Shown one piece after another: positions 33,482 to 42,063 of a stretch of DNA of 64,000 nucleotides. Position 1 is the stretch's first letter; each line of letters opens with the position of its first letter. The DNA lies in the NCBI GenBank assembly GCA_963711595.1, contig CAVQER010000010.1, positions 248,001 through 312,000 of the forward strand. Direction: 5' to 3'. The translations under genes and the position numbers were made by a program. Source of the DNA: JAUSIF01 sp963711595. GTDB taxonomy: Bacteria > Pseudomonadota > Alphaproteobacteria > Rhizobiales > Xanthobacteraceae. The notes under the pieces are model-generated. The model worked only from the letters and a program-made list of their open reading frames with translations, searched no databases and was not told the origin of the DNA.

Positions 33482-34642
33482 ATGGCTCCGCCACTCACCA
33501 AGAACTCGCTGATGCTGGGCAATTTCGTCACCGGCATCGCCGTGCTGGCACCGGCCGGCATGCTCAATGAGCTGTCGGCGGGACTCGGCGTGTCGATCCA
33601 GCAGGCTGGGTGGCTCGTAACGTTCGGGGCGATCGTGATGTGTTTCGGCTCGCCGCTGATGGCCTGGGCCACGACGCACATCGACCGGCGTACACTGCTC
33701 ACTGGTACGCTGGCGGTCATCGCGCTCGGTCATATCGCATCGGCCATCGCACCGAATTACGCGGTCCTCCTCGCCGCTCGTCTCGCGCTGCTCGTTGTCG
33801 CGGCGGTCTATACGCCGCAAGCGGCAAGCGCCGTCGGACTGATCGTGTCCGAGAAGGAGCGACCGGGCGCGATCGCATATGTATTCCTCGGCTGGTCGCT
33901 CGCGGTCGCGATCGGTCTCCCGCTGGTCACGTTCCTTGCGGTGCAAATTGGCTGGCAAGCGGCCTACGCCGGGGTCGCCGCGGTGGCGGTCGTAGCCGCC
34001 TGCCTCAACGCGATCGGCCTGCCCAGCGGCCTGCGCGGGGCGCCGCTATCGATCGCGAGTTGGATCGAAATCGCGCGAAACCGGCAGATCGTTCTTCTGC
34101 TTCTGGTCACCATTCTGGTCTTGTCGGGCACGTTTCAGCTTTTTGTCTTCATCGGTCCCTTGTTCTCGATCTTGGCGGCTGCCGGTCCGCAGATGATCGG
34201 CATCACTGTAGCGGTCATGGGCGTGATCGGGTTGGTCGGCAACGTGGTCACGACAAAAATGGTGGGAAGGCTCGGTGCGTTCCACATGTCCGTGATGCTG
34301 GTCTCGACCATGGTGGCGGGCACCGCAATCTGGGCGGTCGGTGCCGGATTTTTGCCCGCGATGTTTCTTGGAGCCGCGATCAGCAGCGTCGGCTTCGCCG
34401 CCTCGAATTCGATTCAGCAGGCGCGGCTTTCCGCGGCCGCGCCCGCACTTTCCAGCGCCTCGATCGCGCTCAACACATCCGCGATCTATGTCGGGCAAGC
34501 GGCTGGCTCTGCGATTGGTGGCGTCTTGATCGCGCAAGGTCTTGCGGTCGCCGTCGGCTACGCGGCCACCGCACTTACAGCATCGGCCCTGATCGTAGTG
34601 TTCCTGACGCGCAACGAAGACGCGAAGATCAAATCGCCTTGA
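33482..34642 (+). CDS. MFS transporter (AraJ/DHA1-like)
   Basis: A 386-residue protein with twelve predicted helices. The motif after helix 2, TTHIDRRTLLTGTLAVIALGH, and PLMAWATTHIDRR fit the DHA1 group of drug or sugar efflux carriers such as AraJ. The second half includes VGRLGAFHMSVMLVST and NSIQQARLSAAAPALSSAS, a helix-10 loop common in AraJ-like proteins. Substrate unknown. It is convergent with metZ; their 3' ends overlap by 14 bases. Confidence 0.87.
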   Translation: MAPPLTKNSLMLGNFVTGIAVLAPAGMLNELSAGLGVSIQQAGWLVTFGAIVMCFGSPLMAWATTHIDRRTLLTGTLAVIALGHIASAIAPNYAVLLAARLALLVVAAVYTPQAASAVGLIVSEKERPGAIAYVFLGWSLAVAIGLPLVTFLAVQIGWQAAYAGVAAVAVVAACLNAIGLPSGLRGAPLSIASWIEIARNRQIVLLLLVTILVLSGTFQLFVFIGPLFSILAAAGPQMIGITVAVMGVIGLVGNVVTTKMVGRLGAFHMSVMLVSTMVAGTAIWAVGAGFLPAMFLGAAISSVGFAASNSIQQARLSAAAPALSSASIALNTSAIYVGQAAGSAIGGVLIAQGLAVAVGYAATALTASALIVVFLTRNEDAKIKSP

Positions 34643-35834
34643 GGCCGCGCGCAAGATCGTCGGCGAGATCGTCCGGATGCTCGAGCCCGACGGAAAAACG
34701 CAACAGCCCGTCGCCGATCCCCATCTCCGCCCGCGCTTCCGGCGTGAAGCGTTGATGCGTCGTCGTGGCCGGGTGCACGATCAGGCTCTTTGCATCCCCC
34801 AGATTGTTGGAGATACGGATCAAGCGGAGTGCGTTCGAGAAGCGAAACGCGCCCGCCTTGCCGCCCTCGACTTCGAAGGAAACGAGCGTGCCGCCCCCCT
34901 TCATCTGCTTCTTGGCAAGCGCTGCCTGCGGGTGATCGGGCCGGCCGGGGTAGAGAACCTTCCTGATTCCCTTTGTGCCCACGAGCAGATCTGCGATCTT
35001 CGCCGCGTTCGCCTGCATGCGCTCGACGCGGATTGCCAGCGTCTCCAGTCCCTTCAGCAGTACCCACGCATTGAACGGCGCGAGCGACGGTCCCGTCTGC
35101 CGCATGAAATTGTGGAGGTGGTCCATGATGAACTGCTCGGTCGAAAGTACGACCCCGCCGAGACAGCGCCCCTGTCCGTCGATGTGCTTGGTCGCCGAGT
35201 AGACGACGATGTCGGCCCCGAGCTTGAGCGGGCTCTGCAGCATCGGCGTCGCGAACACGTTGTCGACGATCAGCTTCGCCTTCGCCTGTTTCGCGAGTTT
35301 CGCGATTTCTGCGATGTCGAGCACGTCGAGCGTAGGATTCGTCGGACTCTCCAGAAAGAAGGCGCGCGTTTCCGGCCGGATCGCCGCCTTCCATTGCTTC
35401 AGGTCGATTCCGTCGACGAGGGTGCAGGGTACGCCGAAGCGCGGCAGAAAATCCTCGATCACCCAGCGGCACGATCCGAACAGCGCGCGTGCTGCGACAA
35501 CATGATCGCCCGCCTTCAGGAAACAGAGGAGGGAAGAAGTGACAGCCGCCATGCCGGTCGCCGTGCCACGGCAGGCCTCGGCCCCTTCGACCGCAGCCAT
35601 GCGCTGCTCGAACATCGCAAGCGTCGGATTGGCGTAGCGCGAGTACACGAACCCCGGCTCCTTACCGGAGAAGCGCGCTTCGGCCGTCTCTGCTTCGTCA
35701 TAGACGAAGCCCTGCGTGAGATAGAGCGCTTCGGCGTTTTCGCCGTATTGGGAGCGAAGAATTCCGGAATGAACGAGCCGGGTCTCGGGCCGCAATTCCT
35801 CCGGAGCGAGGACCGGGCGCGGAATGCGATTCAT
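34629..35834 (-). CDS. metZ: O-succinylhomoserine sulfhydrylase
   Basis: MetZ makes homocysteine directly from O-succinylhomoserine and sulfide. It is a PLP enzyme of the Cys/Met metabolism family; the PLP lysine is in VVYSATKHIDGQGRCLGG (about residue 208), with SRYANPTLAMFEQRMA and TTTHQRFTPEARAEMGIG. The ATG at 35834 has AGGAGG six bases upstream, giving 401 aa. The frame extends upstream through the riboswitch and must not be used. Expression should fall when S-adenosylmethionine is high. Confidence 0.96.
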   Translation of the reverse strand: MNRIPRPVLAPEELRPETRLVHSGILRSQYGENAEALYLTQGFVYDEAETAEARFSGKEPGFVYSRYANPTLAMFEQRMAAVEGAEACRGTATGMAAVTSSLLCFLKAGDHVVAARALFGSCRWVIEDFLPRFGVPCTLVDGIDLKQWKAAIRPETRAFFLESPTNPTLDVLDIAEIAKLAKQAKAKLIVDNVFATPMLQSPLKLGADIVVYSATKHIDGQGRCLGGVVLSTEQFIMDHLHNFMRQTGPSLAPFNAWVLLKGLETLAIRVERMQANAAKIADLLVGTKGIRKVLYPGRPDHPQAALAKKQMKGGGTLVSFEVEGGKAGAFRFSNALRLIRISNNLGDAKSLIVHPATTTHQRFTPEARAEMGIGDGLLRFSVGLEHPDDLADDLARGLKAI

Positions 35835-35846
35835 CACGTGCCTCCT

Positions 35847-35899
35847 AACAATAAACCCGGCCGGGGGACGACCCGGGCCGGGCTGGCACGTCCCCGGCC
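35847..35899 (-). terminator. Terminator-like hairpin of the SAM-II expression platform
   Basis: GGCCGGGGACG (35899-35889) pairs with CGTCCCCCGGCC (35870-35859), with one bulged C, and is followed by GGGTTTATTGTT. Its first bases overlap the last G of the aptamer tail. Ligand binding could therefore influence this stem; it ends before the metZ ribosome site. Confidence 0.6.
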
Positions 35900-35951
35900 T
35901 TTTAGCGAGTTGTTTTACGTGGCTGCAAGCCGGCCGGCTCAAATGACCACG
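35898..35951 (-). promoter_or_regulatory. SAM-II riboswitch aptamer upstream of metZ
   Basis: On the minus strand the aptamer runs CGTGGTCATTTGAGCCGG, CCGGCTTGCAGCCACG and TAAAACAACTCGCTAAAAGG. P1 is CGTGG/CCACG, the loop holds the conserved CATTTGA and TTGCAG, and the 3' GCTAAAAGG tail forms the pseudoknot. These match the SAM-II consensus, which is found before met genes in alphaproteobacteria. Confidence 0.9.
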
Positions 35952-36016
35952 AACCAAAGTGGAATACTCCCCGTGTGCGCTTGGCGTCAAGCATTCCGTC
36001 CGCTACTCGATACAGC

Positions 36017-37147
36017 ATGGTTGCTGCATTGAAGCGTGAACAGGCAACGCTCGGCGCGGGCATCTTGCCGGGCCAGGAAATCGGCGCGCTCGCGGAAGGC
36101 GGCGCGATTGCGGCCCAACGGCCGGTGGGCAGTGACCAACTGCAGCCTGCGAGCCTCGACCTGCGCCTCGGTGCGCGAGCATGGCGCGTGCGCGCAAGCT
36201 TTCTCCCGTCGGTGCGCACGGGCATCGACGAGCGGCTGCGCGAGCTCGCGCTGCACCAGATCGAATTGTCGGACGCCGGCTCAGTACTCGAGACGGGCTG
36301 CGTTTATCTCGTCGAGTTGGAAGAGCGGCTGAAACTTCCAAACGATCTCGCCGCGGCGACCAATCCGAAAAGTTCGACCGGCCGTCTCGACGTGTTCACG
36401 CGCGTCATCGGCAACCGCGTCGCTTCGTTTGACGCGCTGCCGGCGGGCTACGACGGCCCGCTCTATCTCGAAGTGAGTCCGCGTACTTTTCCCATTCTTG
36501 TGCGGCGCGGATCGCGCCTTGCGCAGATCCGCTTCCGCCGCGGCACGGCCAAGCTCGACGGCAACGCGCTCGCCGCCCTCCACGCGCGCGAACAATTGGT
36601 CGATACGGCGAGTGCCGATCTCGGCGGGGGCGCGGTCGCGGTGAGCGTGGATCTCTCCGGGCACTATTCCGGCCTCGCCGGATTTCGTGCGAAGCGGCAC
36701 ACCGGTCTGATCGACGTCGACAAGCGCGGCGGCTACGACGTGCTCGATTTCTGGGAGCCGTTGGAGGCGCGTGGGCAGACGGGCCTCGTGCTCGATCCGG
36801 ACGCGTTCTACATCTTGTCGTCGAAGGAAGCGGTGCACGTGCCGCCGGATCACGCTGCCGAGATGGTAGCGTTCGACCCCTTGGTCGGCGAGTTCCGCGT
36901 ACACTATGCCGGCTTTTTCGATCCAGGATTCGGTCATGCTGCCGCCGGAGGCCAAGGCGCGCGTGCCGTGCTCGAGGTCCGCTCGCGCGAGGTGCCGTTC
37001 ATTCTGGAACACGGTCAGATCGTTGGCCGTCTTGTGTACGAGCGGATGACCGCGCGGCCAACGACACTGTACGGGGAGGGGCTTGGCTCGAACTACCAGG
37101 CGCAGGGCCTGAAGCTCTCCAAGCACTTCAAGCCGTTCGTGCGCTGA
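36017..37147 (+). CDS. dcd: 2'-deoxycytidine 5'-triphosphate deaminase (long form)
   Basis: Dcd turns dCTP into dUTP on the way to dTMP. At 376 aa it is twice the E. coli Dcd, made of two dUTPase-fold halves. The first half has SDQLQPASLDLRLG, KLPNDLAAATNPKSSTGRLD with the RS/SSTGR active-site element, and the second RAKRHTGLIDVDKRGG and an AGFFDPGFGHA segment. This long form is usual in Rhizobiales. The ATG at 36017 has no strong ribosome site; one at 35975 adds 14 residues. Divergent from metZ; the riboswitch lies between. Confidence 0.9.
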   Translation: MVAALKREQATLGAGILPGQEIGALAEGGAIAAQRPVGSDQLQPASLDLRLGARAWRVRASFLPSVRTGIDERLRELALHQIELSDAGSVLETGCVYLVELEERLKLPNDLAAATNPKSSTGRLDVFTRVIGNRVASFDALPAGYDGPLYLEVSPRTFPILVRRGSRLAQIRFRRGTAKLDGNALAALHAREQLVDTASADLGGGAVAVSVDLSGHYSGLAGFRAKRHTGLIDVDKRGGYDVLDFWEPLEARGQTGLVLDPDAFYILSSKEAVHVPPDHAAEMVAFDPLVGEFRVHYAGFFDPGFGHAAAGGQGARAVLEVRSREVPFILEHGQIVGRLVYERMTARPTTLYGEGLGSNYQAQGLKLSKHFKPFVR

Positions 37148-37149
37148 GA

Positions 37150-38028
37150 CTACGCCCGGCCTTTTCCCTTCTTGCCTTTCACCGCCGCACCAAGCGCCTT
37201 CACCTCGGCGCGTAACGCGCGGACCTCCGCGAGCACATCCTCTTCGGTAGCGGTGATCTTGCCGAGCTTTCTCTGTTCCTCGGCATACTGCCGCTCCTCC
37301 TCCTTGCGCGCGGCTTCGTGTTCCGTCTGCATCGCGTTCACAATGACCGCAATGAAGAGATTCAACACGGCGAACGTCGTGATCAGGATGTACGGAATGA
37401 AGAACATCCAGGCATAGGGATACTTCTCCATCACCGGCTTCACGACGCCGTCCACCCAGGTTTCCAGCGTCATTACCGCGAACAGCGTGAACGCGGACCG
37501 CCCGAGATTGCCGAAAAGCTCCGGGAAGTCGTCGCCGAAGAGCTGAGTCGCCATCACCGCAAACACATAGAAGACGAGAAGCAGCAACAGCGCGATCGAA
37601 CCCATGCCCGGGAGAGCCCCGATGAGCCCTCCGACCACGCGCCGTAGTGCCGGAACAACCGTGATCAATCGCAGCACGCGCAGCACGCGCAGCGCGCGCA
37701 AGACCGACAAGTTTTCGGTCGCGGGTACGAGCGCGATGCCAACGACCAGGAAGTCGAACACACTCCAGGGATCGCGGAAGAAGGCGAGCCGGTGCACGAT
37801 CATGCGCGACCCGATCTCGATCACAAAAATCGTCAGGATCACGGCATCAACGAACCTCAGTGCCGGGCCGACGGCGTTCATGACGGTCGGGCTGGTCTCG
37901 AGCCCAAGGATGACCGCGTTCACAAGAATAAGAGCGAGAACGACCCACTCCGTACGAGGGTCAGCCAGGATGGTGCGCAGGCGTGCGATCACGGAGGTCC
38001 CCCAAGGCGCGGATATCTCGGCCGCCAC
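37150..38028 (-). CDS. Voltage-gated sodium channel, NaChBac-type (ion transporter)
   Basis: A single six-helix domain of 292 residues. S1-S3 cover about 28-110, and S4 is RALRVLRVLRLITVVPALRR with Arg at every third place. The pore helix and selectivity filter read AVMTLETWVDGV; NaChBac has TLESW, so Ser is Thr here, and the ring Glu that selects Na+ is kept. S6 is LITTFAVLNLFIAVIVNAM. The tail is a coiled coil (about 240-292) that should hold the tetramer, ending in a lysine run. Ends 3 bases after dcd on the opposite strand. Role in the cell unknown. Confidence 0.9.
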   Translation of the reverse strand: MAAEISAPWGTSVIARLRTILADPRTEWVVLALILVNAVILGLETSPTVMNAVGPALRFVDAVILTIFVIEIGSRMIVHRLAFFRDPWSVFDFLVVGIALVPATENLSVLRALRVLRVLRLITVVPALRRVVGGLIGALPGMGSIALLLLLVFYVFAVMATQLFGDDFPELFGNLGRSAFTLFAVMTLETWVDGVVKPVMEKYPYAWMFFIPYILITTFAVLNLFIAVIVNAMQTEHEAARKEEERQYAEEQRKLGKITATEEDVLAEVRALRAEVKALGAAVKGKKGKGRA

Positions 38029-38070
38029 CCCACATAGCCCAAAGTATAGAGACTTCGATTTGATTCCGGT

Positions 38071-38536
38071 ATGACTGCGGCGTCGCTTTCATTGCGAAAG
38101 AAACTCGTGGCAAACCTGATCCATCGGCGCCGGTTCACGATCGAGTGGGGCGATTGCGACCCTGCCGGCATCGTCTTCAACAGCAACTTCTTCGTGTTTT
38201 TCGATTCAAGCACCTGGGACATGTTCGAAAAGGTGCTCGGCGTGAACCGCGCCGAGATCGGCAAGACCTACGACATGGTCGGATTTCCACTGGTTGACGT
38301 CCGCGGGCGGTTTTTGAAACCGGCAAAGTTCGGCGAACTCGTCGAGGTCGAAAGCGAAGTGAGCGAGTTTCGCCGCTCCAGTTTCGACGTGCAGCACAAA
38401 CTGACCGTCAGGGGCGAAGCGGCTGCCGAAGGAACGGAAACGCGCGTCTGGGCTGGTGCTGGATCCGGACAATCCGGGAAAGATAAAGGCGAAGCCGATT
38501 CCGCAAGCGGTGATCGACGCCTTCGCTGGCCGCTAG
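38071..38536 (+). pseudogene. 4-hydroxybenzoyl-CoA thioesterase-like hotdog protein, frameshifted near its 3' end
   Basis: The first 127 residues form a hotdog thioesterase: RFTIEWGDCDPAGIVFNSNF holds the catalytic Asp motif, then FDSSTWDMFEKVLG, and FPLVDVRGRFLKPAKFGELV. After TETRVW the frame is wrong. If one G at about 38452 is skipped, the frame continues ALVLDPDNPGKIKAKPIP then QAVIDAFAGR and stops at 38536, the expected family end. In the unshifted frame the protein instead runs through Gly/Ser-rich residues into the repeat and stops at 38598. It could be a real mutation or a sequencing error. It precedes ferredoxin and 4-hydroxybenzoyl-CoA reductase genes, so aromatic acyl-CoAs are the likely substrate. 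Confidence 0.8.
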
Positions 38537-38562
38537 AGCCGCTCGACCGCGTCCAATCTTTG

Positions 38563-38640
38563 TCATGGCCGGGCTTGTCCCGGCCATCCACGTCTTAAGA
38601 GCCGAAAGGCGTGGATGCCCGCGACAAGCGCGGGCATGAC
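38563..38640. repeat. Dispersed palindromic repeat, copy R2
   Basis: Same unit as at 31546: GTCATGGCCGGGCTTGTCCC at the left and GCGACAAGCGCGGGCATGAC at the right are identical to R1. Only the central 25 bases differ. It separates the thioesterase from the ferredoxin gene. Confidence 0.88.
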
Positions 38641-38714
38641 GGCACATGGCTGGAGCCGCGAAATCCTGATTTTGTTCTATGGAAGATTTCCGGGCCTGTG
38701 TTGTCCTAGCTTGA

Positions 38715-39053
38715 ATGACATATGTCGTGAACGAAAACTGCATTCGCTGCAAATACATGGATTGCGTCGAAGTATGCCCCGTGGACTGCTTCTACGAGGG
38801 CGAGAACATGCTGGTGATCCATCCGGATGAATGCATCGACTGCGGCGTGTGCGAGCCGGAATGCCCGATCGAGGCGATCAAGCCCGATACGGAACCCGGC
38901 ATGGAAAAGTGGGTCGAGCTGAACACGAAGTACGCCTCGATCTGGCCGAACATCACGGTCAAGCGGGACGCGCCCGGCCATGCCAAGGAGTGGGAGCGCG
39001 TGCCGAACAAGTTCGCCGACCATTTTTCGTCCAGCCCAGGTTTGGGAGACTGA
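38715..39053 (+). CDS. fdxA: FdxA-type 7Fe ferredoxin
   Basis: A 112-residue ferredoxin with C9-x2-C12...C17-x3-C21-P and C40-x2-C43-x2-C46-x3-C50-P, so it can hold a [3Fe-4S] and a [4Fe-4S] cluster. The C-terminal extension (NTKYASIWPNITVKRDAPGH) is typical of the FdxA family. It lies 96 bases before the 4-hydroxybenzoyl-CoA reductase genes. That enzyme takes electrons from a low-potential ferredoxin, so this may be the donor; FdxA is also a common housekeeping protein. Confidence 0.94.
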   Translation: MTYVVNENCIRCKYMDCVEVCPVDCFYEGENMLVIHPDECIDCGVCEPECPIEAIKPDTEPGMEKWVELNTKYASIWPNITVKRDAPGHAKEWERVPNKFADHFSSSPGLGD

Positions 39054-39149
39054 GCGATGCGGGCTCGCGCGGTGCTGCTATGGTCCGGCAGTGAATCGAC
39101 TTATAATTGCCCCGCTTTGCTTCTTACGCGTTCCTGATCGGAGGATCGC

Positions 39150-39632
39150 ATGGCAACAGCCCTTGAAATCGTCGTGAATGGCCGCAAGCGCGTCGACGCG
39201 GTCCCCGACAATTTGCTGTTGCTCGATTATCTGCGCGAGATCGTCGGCCTCACCGGAACGAAGACCGGCTGCGACGGCGGCGAGTGCGGCGCGTGCACGG
39301 TTCTCGTGGACGATGCACCGAGGTTGTCCTGTCTAACGCTTGCGTCGAGCATGCATGGCAAGCGCATTGACACGATCGAGTCGCTTGCAAAGGACGGGCA
39401 ACTGTCTGCGGTGCAGCGCGGCTTCCATGAAAAACTTGGATCACAGTGCGGTTACTGCACGCCGGGCTTCATCATGGCCTCGGCTGGACTCCTCCGCCGC
39501 AACCCCAATCCGACCGACGAGGAGATCCTCGAGGCCATGGGCAGCAACATTTGCCGTTGCACGGGCTACGTGAAGATCATCGAGGCCGTGCGCCATGCCG
39601 TCGAGTTGCGTGCCGGGGGACTCACGCCATGA
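39150..39632 (+). CDS. hcrC: 4-hydroxybenzoyl-CoA reductase, gamma ([2Fe-2S]) subunit
   Basis: A 160-residue subunit of a xanthine oxidase-family enzyme. The plant-type [2Fe-2S] set is C41, C46, C49 in GCDGGECGACTVL and C61; the second cluster uses QCGYCTPGF and ICRCTGY. GGAGG lies close before the ATG. Electrons pass from the beta subunit through these two clusters to the molybdenum in alpha. The order gamma-alpha-beta and the adjacent benzoyl-CoA genes point to 4-hydroxybenzoyl-CoA rather than carbon monoxide or xanthine as substrate. In Rhodopseudomonas the equivalent gene is hbaB. Confidence 0.9.
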   Translation: MATALEIVVNGRKRVDAVPDNLLLLDYLREIVGLTGTKTGCDGGECGACTVLVDDAPRLSCLTLASSMHGKRIDTIESLAKDGQLSAVQRGFHEKLGSQCGYCTPGFIMASAGLLRRNPNPTDEEILEAMGSNICRCTGYVKIIEAVRHAVELRAGGLTP

Positions 39633-39659
39633 ACGAAATGCAGCAGGCCTTTCTTTCCG

Positions 39660-39723
39660 TTCGTCCCCGCGAAAGCGGGGACCCAGAAATCGTTACGCTG
39701 GATGCCCGCTTACGCAGGCATGA
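39660..39723. repeat. Intergenic repeat of a second type (R4)
   Basis: TCGTCCCCGCGAAAGCGGGGACC is a tight hairpin (CCCCGC/GCGGGG), followed by CCAG...CTGGATGCCCGC and GCAGGCATGAGCG. This unit differs from R1-R3 but shares the 'GGATGCCCGC' part. It sits inside the reductase operon, between hcrC and hcrA. Confidence 0.6.
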
Positions 39724-39744
39724 GCGGAGGAAGGTCGCGTTGCC

Positions 39745-42063
39745 ATGAACGAGATCCGCCCGACCCACACGATCGGCGCCTACGTGCCGATGGTCGACGG
39801 CCCGGAGAAGGTTTCGGGTCGCGCGAAATACACGGCCGACTTCATTCATCCGCAGACACTTGCCGGTCGCATCTTCCGCAGCCCTTATGCCCATGCGGAG
39901 ATTTTAGAAGTCGACACCTCGGAAGCGGCAAAACTGCCCGGCGTGCTCGCAATCGTTACGGGGAAGGACTGCGACAGGACGTTCGGCGTACTGCCGATCG
40001 CGCGCTCCGAGCACCCGCTCGCCCGCGACAAGGTGCGATACAAGGGCGAACCGGTCGCGGCGGTCGCCGCGATCGACGACGCGACGGCCGCAAAGGCGAT
40101 CCGTCTCATCAAGATGAAGGTGAGGGAGCTCGCCGGCCATTTCACCGCGAAATCGGCATTGGCCGCCGACGCCGCGCAATTGCACGAAAAGAAGTCCGGC
40201 AACATAGAACGCGACGTCCTGTTCGAGCTCGGCAATGTCGAGGACGGCTTCTCCAAGGCCGACCTGGTGCGCGAGGACACCTACAACTGCGCCGAGGTCT
40301 GCCAGAACCAGATGGAGATGCATGCGGCGCTCGCCGAATACGACGCCGTGCGGGACCGGATGACGGTCTACGCCAGCACGCAGGTTCCTTACTACGTGCA
40401 CCTCATGCTATCGCAGATCCTCGATATGGAGATGTCGAAGATCCGCGTGATCAAGCCTCATGTCGGTGGCGGCTTCGGTGCTCGTACCGAATGCCTGAAT
40501 GTCGAGCTGATTTCGGCTCTGCTCGCGCGTAAGGTCGGCGGCGCGGTGCGCATGATGATCACGCGCGAGGACACCTTCATCACCCATCGTGGGCGTCCCG
40601 AGACCGACATTCGCTTGAAGATCGGGATGAAAAAGGATGGCCGCATCACCGCCGTCGAATGCGAGTGCGACCAGCGCGGCGGCGCGCACAGCGGCTACGG
40701 CGTCGTCACCATCCTGTATGCCGGGTCCATGCTTTACGCGATCTACGACCTTCACAACGTGAAATATGTCGGACGGCGCGTGCTCACGAACACGCCGCCC
40801 TGCGGCGCGTTTCGCGGCCACGGCACCGTCAACATCCGTTTCGCCTTCGAGAGCCTCATCGACAGCATGGCGAGCGAGCTCGGGCTCGATCCGTTCGCCG
40901 TGCGTCGGGCAAATTTCCTGAACGCGCCGACCTTCACCGACAACGACCTGATGGTGAACAGCTACGGCCTTCCGGAATGCATCGATTGGGCCGAGGAGCA
41001 GAGCGGCTGGAAGAAGCGCAAGGGCAAGATGGCGAAGGGCAAGGGCCTTGGCATGGCCTGCTCGCACTACATCAGTGGCGCGTCGAAGCCCGTCAATTGG
41101 ACCGGCGAACCGCACGCGACCGTCAAGCTCAAGGTCGATTTCGACGGCTCGATCGTGTTGCTCACCGGCGCACCGGAAATTGGGCAGGGATCTTCGACCG
41201 TCCTCGTGCAGAGCGTGGCCGAGGTGCTGGGACTGGACCTTTCGCGCATCCGCATCGTCACCGGCGACAGCGAAGTGGTGCCGAAGGACAACGGCGCCTA
41301 CTCCTCGCGTGTCACCTACATGGTCGGTAACGCAGCGATCGACGCGGCGCAAAACCTGAAACGACTTTTCGTCGCGGCTGCGGCACGCAAGCTCGACGCG
41401 AAGCCGGACGAGATCGAGTGCTTGGGCGAGCTCTATCGCGCCGGCGCGCAGGACAAGGGCCTCAGCTTCAATGAAGTCGTGACTGAAGCGCTGAAGGATT
41501 CCGGCACGATCACCGTCACTGGCAACTACTCGACGATCCCGGACTCGCACGGTGGCAAGAAATATCGCGGCGCCGCGATCGGCGGGACCATGGCTTACAG
41601 CTACTCGGCCCAGGTCGTGGAAGTGACGGTCGACGAGGAAACCGGCGTCGTCACCGTGGATAAGGTCTGGGTCGCACACGACTGCGGCAAGGCGCTCAAT
41701 CGGCTCACCGTCGAAGGCCAGGTGCAGGGCTCGGTCTGGATGGGCATGGGCCAGGCCATGAGCGAGGAAACCGCCTATCACGACGGGCTGCTCGTCACCG
41801 GGAATATGCTCGACTACCGGGTGCCGACGATCCAGGACTCACCACCGATCGAGGTCGGCATCGTCGAGAGCAACGATCCGCACGGCCCGTTCGGCGCCAA
41901 GGAGGCGGGCGAGGGCTCGCTCGCAGCCTTCCTGCCCGCGCTCACGAACGCCATCGCCGATGCGATCGGCATTCGCTTCAACAACTTGCCGGTCACGCCC
42001 GACCGCGTGTTCGAGGCGATCGAGAAGCGGCGGCGCGCACTGTCTCGCGGCAAGGACGCGTGA
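39745..42063 (+). CDS. hcrA: 4-hydroxybenzoyl-CoA reductase, alpha (molybdenum) subunit
   Basis: The 772-residue catalytic subunit binds the molybdopterin-cytosine dinucleotide and removes the para-hydroxyl of 4-hydroxybenzoyl-CoA, giving benzoyl-CoA. Domain order is the xanthine dehydrogenase a/b hammerhead (about 10-125) and the Mo-binding part with HVGGGFGARTE, PPCGAFRGHGTVN, GAPEIGQGSSTVLVQ and, near the C-terminus, GPFGAKEAGEGSLAAF, whose Glu is the catalytic residue in the family. GGAGG lies upstream. Its stop overlaps the hcrB start by one base (TGATG). In Rhodopseudomonas the equivalent is hbaC. Confidence 0.92.
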   Translation: MNEIRPTHTIGAYVPMVDGPEKVSGRAKYTADFIHPQTLAGRIFRSPYAHAEILEVDTSEAAKLPGVLAIVTGKDCDRTFGVLPIARSEHPLARDKVRYKGEPVAAVAAIDDATAAKAIRLIKMKVRELAGHFTAKSALAADAAQLHEKKSGNIERDVLFELGNVEDGFSKADLVREDTYNCAEVCQNQMEMHAALAEYDAVRDRMTVYASTQVPYYVHLMLSQILDMEMSKIRVIKPHVGGGFGARTECLNVELISALLARKVGGAVRMMITREDTFITHRGRPETDIRLKIGMKKDGRITAVECECDQRGGAHSGYGVVTILYAGSMLYAIYDLHNVKYVGRRVLTNTPPCGAFRGHGTVNIRFAFESLIDSMASELGLDPFAVRRANFLNAPTFTDNDLMVNSYGLPECIDWAEEQSGWKKRKGKMAKGKGLGMACSHYISGASKPVNWTGEPHATVKLKVDFDGSIVLLTGAPEIGQGSSTVLVQSVAEVLGLDLSRIRIVTGDSEVVPKDNGAYSSRVTYMVGNAAIDAAQNLKRLFVAAAARKLDAKPDEIECLGELYRAGAQDKGLSFNEVVTEALKDSGTITVTGNYSTIPDSHGGKKYRGAAIGGTMAYSYSAQVVEVTVDEETGVVTVDKVWVAHDCGKALNRLTVEGQVQGSVWMGMGQAMSEETAYHDGLLVTGNMLDYRVPTIQDSPPIEVGIVESNDPHGPFGAKEAGEGSLAAFLPALTNAIADAIGIRFNNLPVTPDRVFEAIEKRRRALSRGKDA

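Noticed and set aside
34677..36032. 451-codon plus-strand frame across metZ and its leader
   Set aside because: Antisense to metZ and the SAM-II riboswitch.
40408..41781. 457-codon minus-strand frame
   Set aside because: Antisense to hcrA with no similarity to known proteins.
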